Assembly: GCA_963556195.1 (NCBI GenBank) | Contig: OY744532.1 | Location: 78,972,234-79,036,233 of the forward strand | DNA length: 64,000 nt | Reading direction: 5' to 3' | Origin: Sepiola atlantica | Taxonomy: Eukaryota; Mollusca; Cephalopoda; Sepiida; Sepiolidae | Translations under genes and position numbers: made by a program | In this document: piece by piece, positions 35,131-47,897 of the stretch | How the letters are laid out: each line of letters begins with the position of its first letter | How positions within the stretch are numbered: the first letter of the stretch is position 1 | The notes under the pieces: generated by a model | The model's database searches: none | Seen by the model: only the letters and a program-made list of their open reading frames with translations | Told to the model about the DNA's origin: nothing

Positions 35131-35340
35131 GTTCTTGGCTGTTTTGCTATGAGCAAAGTGCAGTATCTGTTCTGATACTACACGTCATCGATTCTGTACT
35201 CGGTCAGTGAATCGAAATCCACGTAGACAAAGGCAATATTTATTTTTGTCCCTATCCAGACTGCACCTTTTAGGGGAGCTATATTTCCCCCACATTAAAC
35301 CCCTACCTTCGGGAAGGGGGGGGGGTCAAGTAAATAGGGA
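35131..35340 (+). mobile_element. U2-headed SINE subfamily B, copy 2
   Basis: Head 'ttcttggctgttttgctat' then 'caaagtgcagtatctgttct' is a diverged U2 5' end. Ends 'caagtaaatagggac', as the copy at 2,470-2,645. Contains a poly-G run at about 35,318-35,334. Confidence 0.65.
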
Positions 35341-35756
35341 CCACAATATATTTACTGACGCCTTTATAAATCTGAGATGACAGCGCAGAAGCAAATTTTA
35401 ATAGATGAGAGCGTTCGTCCAAAATAATCGTGTAAATTCGCCTGAATGCATCGCTAAGATATTGTGAACAACGATCGGCGAAGCAGACGTAGATAATGAT
35501 TTACATTCTGTGTCGCAGTTGGTTCAGCTGGTGCCGTGTCAAAAGTGAAAGTAAAAGTAGAATTCTCCACGACACGTGCTTGTTTTCAGATGAAGCGTTT
35601 TAATATTCTGAGAATCACACTGAGAATCCTAGCACGATACCTTCTCTCTCTTTTTCCTACTGTTTCTTATCTCTCTCATTCTCAATCTATCTATATCTAA
35701 ATTCTACTAAAATTATGTGGATCTCGTATCTTGTATGTACATGGAAAAATTTCACA

Positions 35757-35963
35757 AATGGATGACGTCACAAAAAAACAACGTAACAAAGAAATGACGT
35801 CATTTGCCAAAACAGTTGGAAGACATGAGGAGGAGCCTTTATGCTGTCACAAAGAGATAACGTTACTAAGAGATTACGTCATCCGCTAAAACATGTTGAG
35901 GACATAGGGAAGATTTTTATGGCGTCATAAATGATGAAGTAACAAAAGGATGACGCCATCCGT

Positions 35964-35965
<2 letters not shown>
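35757..35965. repeat. ~80-bp tandem repeat with CRE-like palindromes
   Basis: About 2.5 diverged units, each with 'cac/cata a', 'aacgt..c', 'gacgtcat' and 'aaaaca.tt'. The palindrome TGACGTCA occurs twice (about 35,762 and 35,795). Ends at (TA)n. Confidence 0.7.

Positions 35966-35966
<1 letters not shown>

Positions 35967-36048
<82 letters not shown>
35967..36048. repeat. (TA)n microsatellite
   Basis: About 41 units, directly before family D copy 3. Confidence 0.95.
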
Positions 36049-36053
<5 letters not shown>

Positions 36054-36330
36054 AAAGAAGCTTTGAGTTATTTTAAACAAAAAGACAAAAAAAAGGGAAA
36101 ATGCAGTTTAAATTCCCACAGAAACTAACTAAATCCAAAATAGTGCAGACTTAACATTCGTTGGAAAATTCATAAATAAATAAAATATATAATAGTAAGT
36201 AAATAAAATAGAAAGGGGGATTAAGTATCTAACAGTGAAACAAAAACAGGAGACCTTAACGTAAGCATCTAATATTAACACGGGGATCATCAGCTGTTTA
36301 CCATGTAACTGTTTCGGAGATTTAAAAACA
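36048..36330 (+). repeat. dispersed repeat family D, copy 3
   Basis: Fullest copy. Begins right after (TA)n with 'gtctaaagaagctttga' and reaches 'actgtttcgg'. The minus strand contains CTGATGA near GAAAC, but the spacing does not give a hammerhead. Confidence 0.85.
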
Positions 36331-36474
36331 GGACAGTTATATATATATATAAGAAATGTTGTTCCTGGTCTAGAAAGCATTGTTTATATGGTAATATGAA
36401 TTATTAAAAATAATAATGAGCAATTAGAATGCCATATAATGCCGTTTAGTTTTATTAACTTTTTTCAACTTAAT

Positions 36475-36499
36475 TTTCGAAGATATACTTCATTATCAG
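36475..36499 (-). ncRNA. hammerhead-like motif (relic)
   Basis: CTGATAA (36,493-36,499; core G8 is A), stem GAAG/CTTC, then GAAA (36,475-36,478). Confidence 0.3.
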
Positions 36500-36509
36500 A
36501 ATTTCAAAT

Positions 36510-37072
36510 GAAGATATATTAAAATACCCCTTTTTATCATCTCGTTTTTGGTATTATCAATTCGGTGTTGTTGAAATGAATTTGGGATGAGAGTCTCTTT
36601 GTTTCTTCCACCTTGTTTACACTTTAGCTGGCAGCCTGTTTTAACCTAGGGATTCTTAGCGCCATCTTCTTTATTGTTTATTCTTTTGGTGCCTTAGGTG
36701 GTGACTCCAGAGCTGCTGAGAAGTGAGGCCCTTTATTTTATTAGTGTCTGTCATTCAAGGGTTGTGCTATAGTCGCCATGCTAGGAACTGCGGGTTGGAG
36801 ATGCTATTTGCCCATACCTCTATCTCTGTGTAAGTGTCCGTTTGTTCAATAGAGCTTATCCTCCCATTTAACAAGTTTTATTTTTAGTCTTGATGGGTGC
36901 CTACCAACAACAGTTCGGTTTCTATTGTGTAGATTGTTCGGTGAAGTTCGTTAACTTTCGTTATAGTCACTTTTACTTAGTCAAACACAGACATTTTCAA
37001 TCATAGTCGATTTCTATGTATGGGCGATCATTTTACAGTAGATAGATATGTAAAAATGATCCCCACTTTAAC

Positions 37073-37078
<6 letters not shown>
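36510..37078. other. unassigned stretch
   Basis: No recognised feature. Confidence 0.4.

Positions 37079-37158
<80 letters not shown>
37079..37158. repeat. (TA)n microsatellite
   Basis: About 40 units. Confidence 0.95.
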
Positions 37159-37162
<4 letters not shown>

Positions 37163-37289
37163 TAATCCAACAAAAAATATAAGAGGCAACTAATATCTTT
37201 AATTAGTGAACATCCGGATAAAACTGAAACTCAATATACTGGATAGAGCATTAATAGCATAATATAAAATGAAATAATAAAATAAGGTG

Positions 37290-37450
37290 CGAATCAAATT
37301 TTATTAGAATTCAATGTTCAGGCAAAGTACCTTAAAGTCCTTAACTCATAAGTTTTCAAAGAAAATTCTTCTCCTCAGTGGACCATTACCGCAATGAAAT
37401 TACTGCAGGTAATGAAATTAAACTTTGAAAATATATAAAAATATATATAA
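37290..37450 (-). repeat. dispersed repeat family E, copy 2, with hammerhead-like motif
   Basis: Counterpart of 18,395-18,740. Minus strand holds CTGAGGA (37,372-37,378), stem AAGAA/TTCTT, then GAAA (37,354-37,357). The stem differs from copy 1 (AAAGA/TCTTT), a compensatory-looking change. Confidence 0.5.
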
Positions 37451-38034
37451 AAATACATAAAAGTATATAAAACATCAAATATATCAGCCCAAAACATACT
37501 TTTTTGTTAAAGCTATACAGTTCATCCAAGTCATACAATTTAAAACATATTCAGGAAAGATATCCAAGATGTTGATTGAAAAGTTATCCAGATGGTGAAT
37601 TGTAGTCAAAAACGAAAAAAATTATCCAGGCTGGAAACCTGTTTGCAATGGATACAGTAAATGACAGTGAAAAATGTATCCAAGGTGTATGCAAATTAAT
37701 AAAACGATAAAGAAACCAAATCATATGAAAAGTTCAGAATACTCACTTGGTGTTGAATATTATAATGTTCAAAATTCAGGGTTCTTATGAGCTGATCAGA
37801 GTAGTGCAAACCATAACTCCCTGGTTAAATAAAAGCTCCGCTAACTCCAATTCGAATAAAATTAAACTGACCCGATGTATTCGGCCATTTTTTCTTCCGA
37901 GTCCGATAAAGATTATTCCAATGAATAAAATTATATTCGAAGGTAATCACTCTCCCACAAGCCAAGTAAACAGAACCTCTTCTCCCTGATAAGAAATATT
38001 CGCACCTTATTTTATTATATCATTTTATATTATG

Positions 38035-38035
<1 letters not shown>
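37451..38035. other. unassigned stretch
   Basis: No recognised feature; 37,747-37,989 plus frame is not identifiable. Confidence 0.4.

Positions 38036-38074
<39 letters not shown>
38036..38074. repeat. (TA)n microsatellite
   Basis: About 19 units. Confidence 0.95.
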
Positions 38075-39010
<936 letters not shown>

Positions 39011-39302
39011 CAGATTATCTGTTTTACTTTTCCCTTCTTTTTCTCGCTCACTCCCACCTCGCTATGTAATTTTAGTCTTTTCTTCCATGTATGTAGGGAT
39101 GTATCGATTCATCTTTCTTTGTCATAATGTTCAAAAGTGTATTTTTTATTCATCACGTTAGGTTCATATGCGTTAATATCATAATTATAATATCTATATA
39201 TGTAAATATTTATTTGTTTGGTTATCTCTTTATGTGCACCTATTTTTTTATTCAGCACGTTATGTACACATCTCTTAATCCCATAATATACATGAATATT
39301 CC

Positions 39303-39304
39303 AT

Positions 39305-39365
<61 letters not shown>
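39303..39365. repeat. (CTAT)n microsatellite
   Basis: About 15 units. Confidence 0.95.
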
Positions 39366-39369
39366 TCAG

Positions 39370-40440
39370 CAAATGTTGAGAGAAGAATCGATAACATGAT
39401 TAATACCAGCAAACCTGAGGGCTCCAGACCAACCAAGTTATTGCGTCTTATGTCCATCTTTCTTCCCCTAAAGATATAAAGTATATAATAATTTTAAAAA
39501 AAATCAAGTAATCTGAAAAACTATGTATTTTTTGAGTTTCAATAGTTTTAGATAATTACATCTCCCAGCTGGAGAGAGAAATAACCAACAAATCAAATTG
39601 CATTCATTTTGTATAACAGTATATACAAAAAAAAAGATGGCGTCTTAGTTTTGACTGCCATTGAAATCTACGGCGGGAAATACTCTTCTCTGCAATGGCA
39701 AGGTATAGAATAACGTTCAATTATGTCTGATATTGATAAGCCGTCAGAATTGAAATCACAAGCTTGAAATCAAATCTATGTAATACCTTTTTCGACCCCT
39801 CATAAAAAATAGATGAATTTATTTCTCTCTTATCCGATTTTTCTTTTTAAATTTCGTCTGTTTCTTTTATGTTTCATTTTTAATTTCGTCTTTTTTTTGG
39901 CTTTTGCTTCTAAAAAAATATTCAGTTTTCATTTTTGTCTTCAGAAAGGAAAATTGTCTTTTTTTTGTTGTCATATTTGTTGTTTTTCACTATTGTTAAA
40001 TCGTCCATTTTTTTCTTGCTGTTTGTAGGTGAATTTCCACTCGGTTTCCTCTTCATTTTCCATTTTCATCATGCGTGGGTTTAAAAGATTTCGTTCTTCG
40101 TATACTTTTTGTATTTAAGATGGCAGACCTGTGACGCCAAAATGAAGAAGAAAGAAAGGACTACTACTATTGCAACCGCCACTACTGTATCAGTAGTATC
40201 TACTACGAGAACTTGTGTTTATATCGATCGTCGTGACGCTTCTGATGATGCTAATAGTAAACGTATATTTACTTAGTGGACTTGTCCAAAATATTTTCCC
40301 AAACAGTCTTACCTAAAAGAGTTTAAATTTCAAATCACGTTTTCTACAAAACCCCATGTTATAAAAAATTATGACTCTCCACCCATTACTTTCTATAATT
40401 TATATAAATCTCTTATCCATCTGTTCTTTTCTCTACAGTC
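39370..40440. other. unassigned 1-kb stretch
   Basis: T-rich part at 39,800-40,020 gives a hydrophobic artefact frame. No gene recognised. Confidence 0.4.
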
Positions 40441-40449
40441 TCTATTTCA

Positions 40450-40690
40450 CACATTGCCTGCTGTTCTCTACTCACTCTTTATTTTCATGGAAGGTGCTCG
40501 ACTGAGCTCCAATTTCTGGTTTCTCCCAGTAAAAAATTCACAGAATTATTCCCCTATATACATAAAAACCAAACGGAATTTGCAATAAACATCCGTGGAA
40601 ACTATACTGCTTCCCTGCAGACTACAACATTGTCATCTTCAAGTCCAATGTTAATAAATAATTGTCGAACCGTCCTCTTAAGTCATCAAA
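40450..40690 (+). pseudogene. LINE C-terminal fragment, stopped
   Basis: Homologous to the 3' half of 3,060-3,480 at DNA level ('ctgcttccctgcagactaca', 'cttcaagtccaatgtt' against 'ctacttccctgcttattaca', 'cttcaaatccaatgtc'). Stops in all frames. Confidence 0.6.
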
Positions 40691-40811
40691 TGTTGTCCAT
40701 TCTATTTATTGTTGTCAATCCTCTCATAATATTGTTTATCATCCAATTGACAATTGTATCAATATTTATCATTGAGTGGCTTTAGGCCTAAATAAATAAC
40801 GTTTGATATGT

Positions 40812-40996
40812 GTATATTTTTATATATTTGTATGTACATGATTCACTCCTAACTTACGTATTAATTTTGGAACGGAGCTGCTAGGCGTAAGGGTGAGTAA
40901 TGTGAAGTATATTTAGTTTTATTTAGTTTTATGCTAAGGACATCAGGATGGGCTGGAAGGCTTTTGTGAAAATCTGGATACCTACCAACTTTTGTG
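40812..40996 (+). repeat. dispersed repeat family C, copy
   Basis: Contains 'gattcactcctaa', 'ttttggaacggagctgctag' and 'tgtgaaaatctggatacc', opposite orientation to the 48.2 and 53.5 kb copies. Confidence 0.7.
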
Positions 40997-40999
40997 ACA

Positions 41000-41559
41000 T
41001 TTTTACAATATGTATTTTCTTGTGCTTGACAGGGGCAAAGAGAAAAAGACAACAAGGAGATAGTTAAGTTTACATAAAGTATAGAAGTAATGTGTTTCTG
41101 GATTAGTTAGAGCAACTATCTCTGTTACCACCATTTTAAGCATTCATAGTGTCGGGAATATTCTATGTTGTTTACCATAAACGTATAAGACATCAATTAA
41201 TTAATATCCCCAAATTTCAATTTCTTTAGGGATTTGAAGGGCATACTAATAGAAAATTCAAATATTTCCGATTTGCATAAAACTTGATTCATTGTCATAA
41301 GACATCAAATAAGCAAGATTTCCGAAATGTGAATTTCTTCTTAATGTTCCTAACGCAAAGCCTTTAATTTTAGACATTTTCTAGAATTAAAATCATGTAA
41401 TATTTTTTTATAATCAAAATTGGAATAAGGATTCTAGACATTAGGTTTAGTAGTATTACATTGTGATTTTAATAATCTCCGTAAGGGAATAGATAAGTGA
41501 TGCAAAACGGTTATGTACGGAGAATCAATTTTACTCGTCATCGGACGGGTATTTTCATA

Positions 41560-41560
<1 letters not shown>
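41000..41560. other. unassigned stretch
   Basis: No recognised feature. Confidence 0.4.

Positions 41561-41562
<2 letters not shown>

Positions 41563-41591
<29 letters not shown>
41563..41591. repeat. (TA)n microsatellite
   Basis: About 14 units, abutting the palindrome. Confidence 0.95.
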
Positions 41592-41594
<3 letters not shown>

Positions 41595-41822
41595 TATAAA
41601 TGATAATTTATTTCATTTTGACTACAAAATTGATTTTGTTTCACGAGAGCGATTTGAGGCGCTCACGATCGTCAGGTCTTTAAATAACATTATTTATATA
41701 GGTAATATTATATATAGGTAATGTTATTTCAAGACCTGACGATCGTGAGCGCCTCAAATCGCTCTCGTGAAACAAAATCAATTTTGTAGTCAAAATGAAA
41801 TAAATTATCATTTATATTCATA
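41589..41822. repeat. inverted repeat, ~104-bp arms, 26-bp spacer
   Basis: Arms 41,589-41,692 and 41,719-41,822 differ at about one position. Each holds a CTGACGA-hairpin-GAAAC motif: minus 41,639-41,675 and plus 41,736-41,772, stem GAGCG/CGCTC. A 'tatataggtaat' pair lies in the spacer. Confidence 0.9.
41736..41772 (+). ncRNA. hammerhead-like motif in right arm
   Basis: CTGACGA (41,736-41,742), hairpin containing GAGCG/CGCTC, then GAAA (41,769-41,772). Duplicated in the other arm at 41,639-41,675 (minus). Confidence 0.35.
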
Positions 41823-41908
41823 TTTCTGCTTTATATTTTTATTGAGCACTCTCATAAACCCGGTTCAACTCCCCTTGATTTATACCCTGTGGATCCATAC
41901 CATAACCG

Positions 41909-41910
<2 letters not shown>

Positions 41911-41972
<62 letters not shown>
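41911..41972. repeat. (TA)n microsatellite
   Basis: About 31 units. Confidence 0.95.
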
Positions 41973-41974
<2 letters not shown>

Positions 41975-42169
41975 AAATAGATTCTTCATTTAATTAGATT
42001 GAATATGACACAGAAAAGAAGAAAATGAAAGGTTTATGTGCAGACGTAAAGAATGTTTGCCTGGATCAAAGGAGATGATAATTGAAGAACTAATAAGAAC
42101 ATTTTTGGAACTGTCGACCGTGTCACCAGGCCTTATCAAGACTAATAGAAGCTCGCCATACACGCTGAA

Positions 42170-42174
<5 letters not shown>

Positions 42175-42243
<69 letters not shown>
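42175..42243. repeat. (TA)n microsatellite
   Basis: About 34 units. Confidence 0.95.
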
Positions 42244-42247
<4 letters not shown>

Positions 42248-42429
42248 TGTTCAAGGGCATTTCGTTCATGAAATAGTGGAGTGAGCTTTAATCAATTTGA
42301 GCCAACATCAACGACTCAAAGAAGATTACTTTAAAATATATATAAATAAGAACTGGTATTTTTGTATGAAAGTCGCCTCACACAACGCAAAACGCAACTT
42401 GTTGAAAGGAACTTAAAAGAACGAAAGAT

Positions 42430-42870
42430 GATTATCAAAAAAAGGAGATGCCTATTGACCTTAGTCCTAAAAAAACATCTTTATAGATAGCAGTAAAACA
42501 GTCTGCAGATACATAGTTGTACAAATCTGCAAGTCTTGAAAAGAAGCTAATGGAATAGGAAGCTGTATTATAACGAGATATCAGAAGAGCGCATTGACGA
42601 AGAACACTAAAGGAACGAGTCAAACGAGATGGAAAAAACGAAGCAAGGAATAAATCATAAACTTCTGAAAAACACATACAATAATAGTACTTATAAAAGA
42701 GACTGAGTCTAGCAGGATCGCGTCTGTGAGAAAGAGACGAGGTGTAGAAAAGAAGAGGGGTCAACGAAATTACAGATACGCATCTGAACTTTGTCAAGAT
42801 CCCTTAAATAAGAAAGAGATTCGCCAGTTCAAATATGACAACAGCACTCAATACATGTTCTGATTGTAGA
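42430..42870 (-). pseudogene. LINE C-terminal fragment (CR1/Jockey-like)
   Basis: 120-codon minus frame: SLSHRRDPARLSLFYKYYYC, then MCFSEVYDLF, then decayed VLRQCALLISRYN, SISFFSRLADLYN. Matches LSHRRDVASLSLFYRYYHG.CS.EL and FFPR...LWN of the family. Upstream (to about 42,870) another frame gives the EYC..W block in decayed form. Confidence 0.75.
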
Positions 42871-42879
42871 TTAGTAGAG

Positions 42880-43600
42880 CTAGAAGAAGGCATCAGGTGT
42901 GGGAAAGTGTTTGGAGTGATAGAGAGAACCAACTTTACGAGAGGTAGAAAGAGCAATGGGTCTAATATATAGATGTATTTTAAAGATGCAGGCTTTCAAT
43001 CCGTGCATCTGGCAGTAGACATGCTATTTGAAACTTAATCACGACAGATCAACAACATTTTATTTTAAACTTAACGTGACAGACCGAACGACTGAAAAAC
43101 ACTTTACACAGACACTGAACACATCTCTATAAAGCAGAGTAGTCTGTATGTATATGTGTTTATGTTTGTCGCAGCATCACAGTTAAACAGTTCGTATAAG
43201 AGACACACCAACCGCAGATTTTGAATCAGCACTTTCGGCCTGATGTCCTTAACGAAGTTCGTGAACCCATTTTTTAACACATTATTCAAAATAAAACTAT
43301 GTAAAAAACAAAAAAACATTAGAAACAAATGTTCCGCCATTTTTAGCGTTCCCTTTCAGCCGGCCAAACAAGATAACTACTAAAGAAAAAATAAGTAAAC
43401 CTATGAAAAGAAGTAAAGATTGTATTTTTCGTAAAATCATCGTACTCGACATCAGGTTTTTATTTTATTACGGGAACCTTACCTTTATGCTTCTCTAATT
43501 ATTTTAGTCAATCAAACTATTTTAGATGTATGCGCAGAGATCGCTACGTCGACCTCATAAACATTATTAGTAGGTTACAAACACAAAGCATTTTCGTTTG
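42880..43600. other. mostly unassigned; outlying minisatellite-like units
   Basis: 43,020-43,095 contains two units resembling the 37-bp minisatellite that starts at about 43,950 ('tttgaaacttaatcacgaca', 'ttttaaacttaacgtgacag'). Confidence 0.5.
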
Positions 43601-43609
43601 TTCAGTGAC

Positions 43610-43690
43610 CGAGTGGATAGAGCATTCATATTCTATATATTTTAATGTCATCTTTCACGGTTCGAATCTTACACTAGACCATGGTTTCCC
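43610..43690 (+). other. tRNA-like SINE head
   Basis: Box A 'tgaccgagtggatagagc' and box B 'cggttcgaatc' with tRNA-like spacing. No hammerhead within 100 bp downstream. Confidence 0.6.
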
Positions 43691-43949
43691 TTTTTTCTAT
43701 AGAGTTATTTCCTAGCTGATATTGATAATGATCATAAACTTGGATAATATTTTGTATTATTTTAAAACACGCCAACTTTTCATTTAACCCGACGCCGAGA
43801 AGAGATACCCACCATTGACGCGTACTTTAATAGTCTAAAAAAGACGAAGCTATTAAAAATTGTATTTCAAGCATTACAGCAGAACAGCAGAGGGAAATAA
43901 AACTCATATATTAATTCTGCGTCAGTCAAAGCTGCGTTTTTAGCGATAA

Positions 43950-45215
43950 AATGGCTATATTAAACTTAACCATGACATACCGAACCAAATGATATTTTAA
44001 ACTTAATCCAGAAAGACAAAAGAAATTGCTTTCAAACGTCGTCTTTACAGACGAAAGAAAATGCTATTCAAAAGTAAATCTTGAAATAATCGAGAAAATA
44101 TTATTATAAACTTAATCTTGAAAGAATTGAGAAAATGTTATTTCAAACATAATCTTAAAAGAATCGAGAAAATGTTATTTCAAACTTAATCTTGAAAGAA
44201 TCGAGAAAATGTTATTTCAAACTTAATCTTGAAAGAATCGAGAAAATGTTATTTCAAACTTAATCTTGAAAGACTCGAGAAAATGTTATTTCCATCTTAA
44301 TCTTCAAGGAATCGAGAAAATGTTATTTCAAACTTAATCTTGAAAGAATCGAGAAAATGTTATTTCCATCTTAATCTTGAAAGAATCGATAAAATGTTAT
44401 TTCAAATATAATCTGGAAAGAATCGAGAAAATGTTATTTCAAACTTTATCTTGAAAGAATCGAGAAAATGTTATTTCAAACTTAATATTGAAAGAATCGA
44501 GAAAATTTTCAAACTTAGTCGTGATAGACCAAAAGAAAATGTTACTTAATACAATCATGACAGACTAAAGCAAATTATATTTCTAACTTAGCCGTGAAAG
44601 ACCAAAGCAAATGCTATTTCAAATTGATTCGTAACAGACCAAAAGAAAAGTTATTTCAACCTTAATCGTGACAGATAAAAAATACTATGTCCAACTTATT
44701 AGTGACAGACCAAAGAAAATGTTGTTCTAAACTTAATCGTGACAGACCAAAGAAAATGTTATTTCAAACTTAATCGTGAGAGACAAAAAAAAAGCTATTT
44801 CCATTAAAATTGTGACGGACCGAAAGAAATGTTATTTCTTATTTAATCGTAACAAGCAAAAGGAAATGTTATTTTAAACTTAATTATGGCAAATATAACA
44901 ATCTATTTTTTACTTGCTTTTGACATACTAAAAGAAGGATCATTTAAAACTTAATCGTGACGGACCAAAGGAAAATGTTATTTCAAACTTAATTGTTACA
45001 CACTAAAGGAACTGCTATTTAAAACTTTATCGTGAAGACCAAAGGAAATGCTATTTCAAACTTAATCGTAACAGACGAAAGTAAATTTTATTGAAAACGT
45101 AATCGTAAAAAAAAGAAAATTATATTTCAAACTTAATTTTTACAAACCAAAGAGAATACTATTTCAAGTTTAATCGTGACAGACGAAAGAAAATGCTATT
45201 TGAAACTTGAGCATT
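43950..45215. repeat. 37-bp minisatellite, ~33 units, two sequence blocks
   Basis: Consensus 'ttatttcaaacttaatc' + 'ttgaaagaatcgagaaaatg' (37 bp). From about 44,090 to 44,520 units read 'ttgaaagaatcgaga'; from about 44,520 to 45,215 they read 'gtgacagaccaaaga'. The first block is more homogeneous, the second diverged. Confidence 0.9.
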
Positions 45216-45680
45216 ACCTAAACTATACCCGATGATTAACGCTCATTTTGGAGCTAGGTTGAATGTGAGTCTACTCTTATTTGTCATTACTTTTTACTCT
45301 CACACGGAGTTTAGCATCCGTCAGGGTCCCATTTATTGGTTATGAATGATGTAATTTTAGTAGAATATTTATGATTTTATAATTGTGAGAATTTATTTCC
45401 AACGATATGTCGTGAATAATACTGCTATTTATATGCAACATGTATGAATACAAGACAAATTTATCAATTACATAGTTAAATATACTAAGAAATTGTAGCC
45501 TAAAATATTTAACGAAATTTACTGAATCCGGTATTAAAGTTGAATGACCACAAACGTGCAGATATGCCGTAAAACAAATCAACTAAACTGACGTGTGTAA
45601 TGTGCTTGTTTATAACTTCCTAACCATGATAACATTTGAAAGTAAGAAATTATATAACAATCACGGCATTTGTGTAAGCT
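45216..45680. other. unassigned stretch
   Basis: No recognised feature. Confidence 0.4.
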
Positions 45681-45811
<131 letters not shown>

Positions 45812-46034
45812 TTATTTTGTCGTTTTTAGGGCATGTCTATTATATTTTTGTTGTTGTTGTTTTTTAAACGGACGTTAAGCAATGTTTTTTTTTCGATGAT
45901 AGTTTGAACTAAGTATTTATTTTTTATTTGCACCAAGCGCGGGTATCATTGGTATTTCTTAAAGTGTTAAAACATTTATTTATTATTTTTGGATGGTAAG
46001 GGACCAGTATTTATTTTTTAAATGTTTTGAACGG

Positions 46035-46400
46035 ACAATAAGCAATTTTTTTTTCTCAGTGAAACACCGAGAGCGCGGTCGAAATAAAGAGAGAGTGTGT
46101 GTTCGTAAGAGAGGGAGGGGGAGAAAATAGAGAAAGAGTGAAAACGCAATAAAAACAAATAAATAAATCGCAAAAAGTAAACTTACTAACAAATAGAAGG
46201 TGCTTTATTACATTGGGACCCGCGCTAACTTTGACCCCGTCGTTAGGGTTAGGGTCAGTGAGGGGTTAGGGTTAGCTATAAAGTTCGGGGTCATTGGGGG
46301 TTAGGGTTAAAGTTAGGGTCAGGGTCAAAGTTAGCCCATGTCTCAATGTAACAAACTACCAAATAGAGACGTAAGAAATAAGACAATGACAATTATATTG
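46035..46400. repeat. duplicated segment, copy 1 (contains MITE)
   Basis: Shares with about 46,690-47,370: 'cagtgaaacac', 'agagcgcg', 'cgcaataaaaacaaataaat', 'tactaacaaatagaaggtgc' / 'tactagcaaatagatggtgc', the MITE, and 'accaaatagagacgtaa'. Copy 2 has an extra ~200 bp. Confidence 0.85.
46211..46348. mobile_element. TA-flanked MITE with TTAGGG-like core, copy 2
   Basis: TIRs 'cattgggacccgcgctaac' and reverse complement of 'gttagcccatgtctcaatg'; flanking TA at 46,209-46,210 and 46,349-46,350. Core is TTAGGG/TCAGGG-like. Confidence 0.85.
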
Positions 46401-46434
46401 TATAGTTAACATCTGAGAAGTTAAGTTTCTTATT

Positions 46435-46697
46435 TTGTGTGTCACGATCTGACACTCCCATTTAATCAGATTTAGTATTTACTTTTGCCCCTGACAACGG
46501 GGGAGGCGAGTCGCGACCGATGGTGATTGCTGAAGAGACAGCTTTTACCCCGGCAACCGAGTAATATAATAAATATATATACTTCCATCCCGTCACGCAA
46601 AATTTTGGTGAGTAAGATATGTGCATATTTCTAGCCACCGGATAATATTATTAACAGTAAATTATACAGATTGATGTAGAAAACACTGTGGAATTTC
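46435..46697 (+). repeat. dispersed/duplicated repeat G, copy 1
   Basis: Shares with 47,898-48,105 'tgtcacgatctgacactcc', 'gaagagacagctttt', 'ccgtcacgcaa', 'tagccaccggataatatta' and 'gatgtagaaaacactgtgga'. Overlaps the start of the second duplicated segment, so the region is a chain of duplications. Confidence 0.85.
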
Positions 46698-47370
46698 TTT
46701 TTTTTTTCAGTGAAACACAGAGAGCGCGTACGAAAGAAAGAGAAAGTTTGTGTTCGTAAGAGAGAGATAGAGGGAGAAGATAGAGAAAGAGAGAGAGAGG
46801 GAGAGAGAGAATAAACGTAATTGAAAAGTGAACACGCAATAAAAACAAATAAATAAATCGCAAAATTAAAAAAATATTTAACAAAAACGAAAGTGAGGAA
46901 AATCGTGATTCAAAGCAAAATAAAAAAGAAAATCTAATCGAAAAAAAAAGTAACAAGTATAATTTCGTTTTCCTTCGGTAAGCCTGCCAGTTTTTACGGT
47001 ATATCAACCCTTTTTAGTAGAGTGCCCATCGTACACACGTTATTTGAATGCAAATTATTATTTAAAAAAAAAAAATTTCACTTTTATCCGGAGGGTGCTC
47101 ATAATAAAACAAGCGTAACTTACTAGCAAATAGATGGTGCTTTGTTAGATTGGGACCCGCGCTAACTTTGACCCCGTCGTTAGGGTAAGGGTCAGTGGGG
47201 GGGTAAGGTTACCTATAAAGTTCAGGTTCATTGGGGGGGTTAGGGTTAAAGTTAGGGTCAGGGTCAAAGTTAGCCCGGGTCCCAATGTAACAAAGTACCA
47301 AATAGAGACGTAAAAATAAGACAAGGGCAATGATATTGTATAGTTAACATATGAGAAATTAATTTTTTTT
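46690..47370. repeat. duplicated segment, copy 2 (contains MITE)
   Basis: Counterpart of 46,035-46,400, about 650-950 bp downstream. Both copies carry the MITE at the same place, so the insertion predates the duplication. Confidence 0.85.
47148..47287. mobile_element. TA-flanked MITE with TTAGGG-like core, copy 3
   Basis: TIRs 'gattgggacccgcgctaac' and reverse complement of 'gttagcccgggtcccaatg'; TA at 47,146-47,147 and 47,288-47,289. Confidence 0.85.
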
Positions 47371-47639
47371 ATTTCAAATATTTATTTAGTTATATTGTCA
47401 AATTCGTCAATCAAAAATGGCGTTCGCTTATTTTAGGTGAGGTGGTCGCTAATTTCAGACTTTATAAAAGGCTAAATTGTCCGATTACAGTAGAGGATCT
47501 CTTTACATTAGCGGCTAACCCGAGATGTAGGGGAGGGTGCCACTCTTTTCCCAGGACTGCTTCATTGTCCTTGATCCTGGCCTTATAATACTGAGAGTTT
47601 TGACAATGTTTTTTTTAGTCTTTGCTATGACTCAACCAA

Positions 47640-47712
47640 GGATAGAACTCTGGTATCCCGTTCCATTAGCGGAAACGCTTACCAAATGGGCCGGTTTCAG
47701 GCCCACGGTATT
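47640..47712 (-). other. tRNA-like SINE head
   Basis: Minus strand: 'cccatttggtaagcg' (box A-like) and 'gagttctatcc' (box B-like). Confidence 0.45.
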
Positions 47713-47756
47713 TATCTATTTATTAATTTATTTATTTTATTTTTTAATATTTAAAA

Positions 47757-47783
47757 TTTCTTCTTCTTCTTCTTCTTCTTCTT

Positions 47784-47861
<78 letters not shown>

Positions 47862-47862
47862 T
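47757..47862. repeat. compound (TTC)n(TTA)n array
   Basis: About 18 TTC then about 17 TTA units. Confidence 0.95.
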
Positions 47863-47897
47863 ATATATTAATACGATAGAGTGTGTGTTATTTATTT

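Noticed and set aside
43950..45215. CRISPR-like array
   Set aside because: Units are contiguous 37-bp tandem repeats without unique spacers, in a eukaryotic repeat context.
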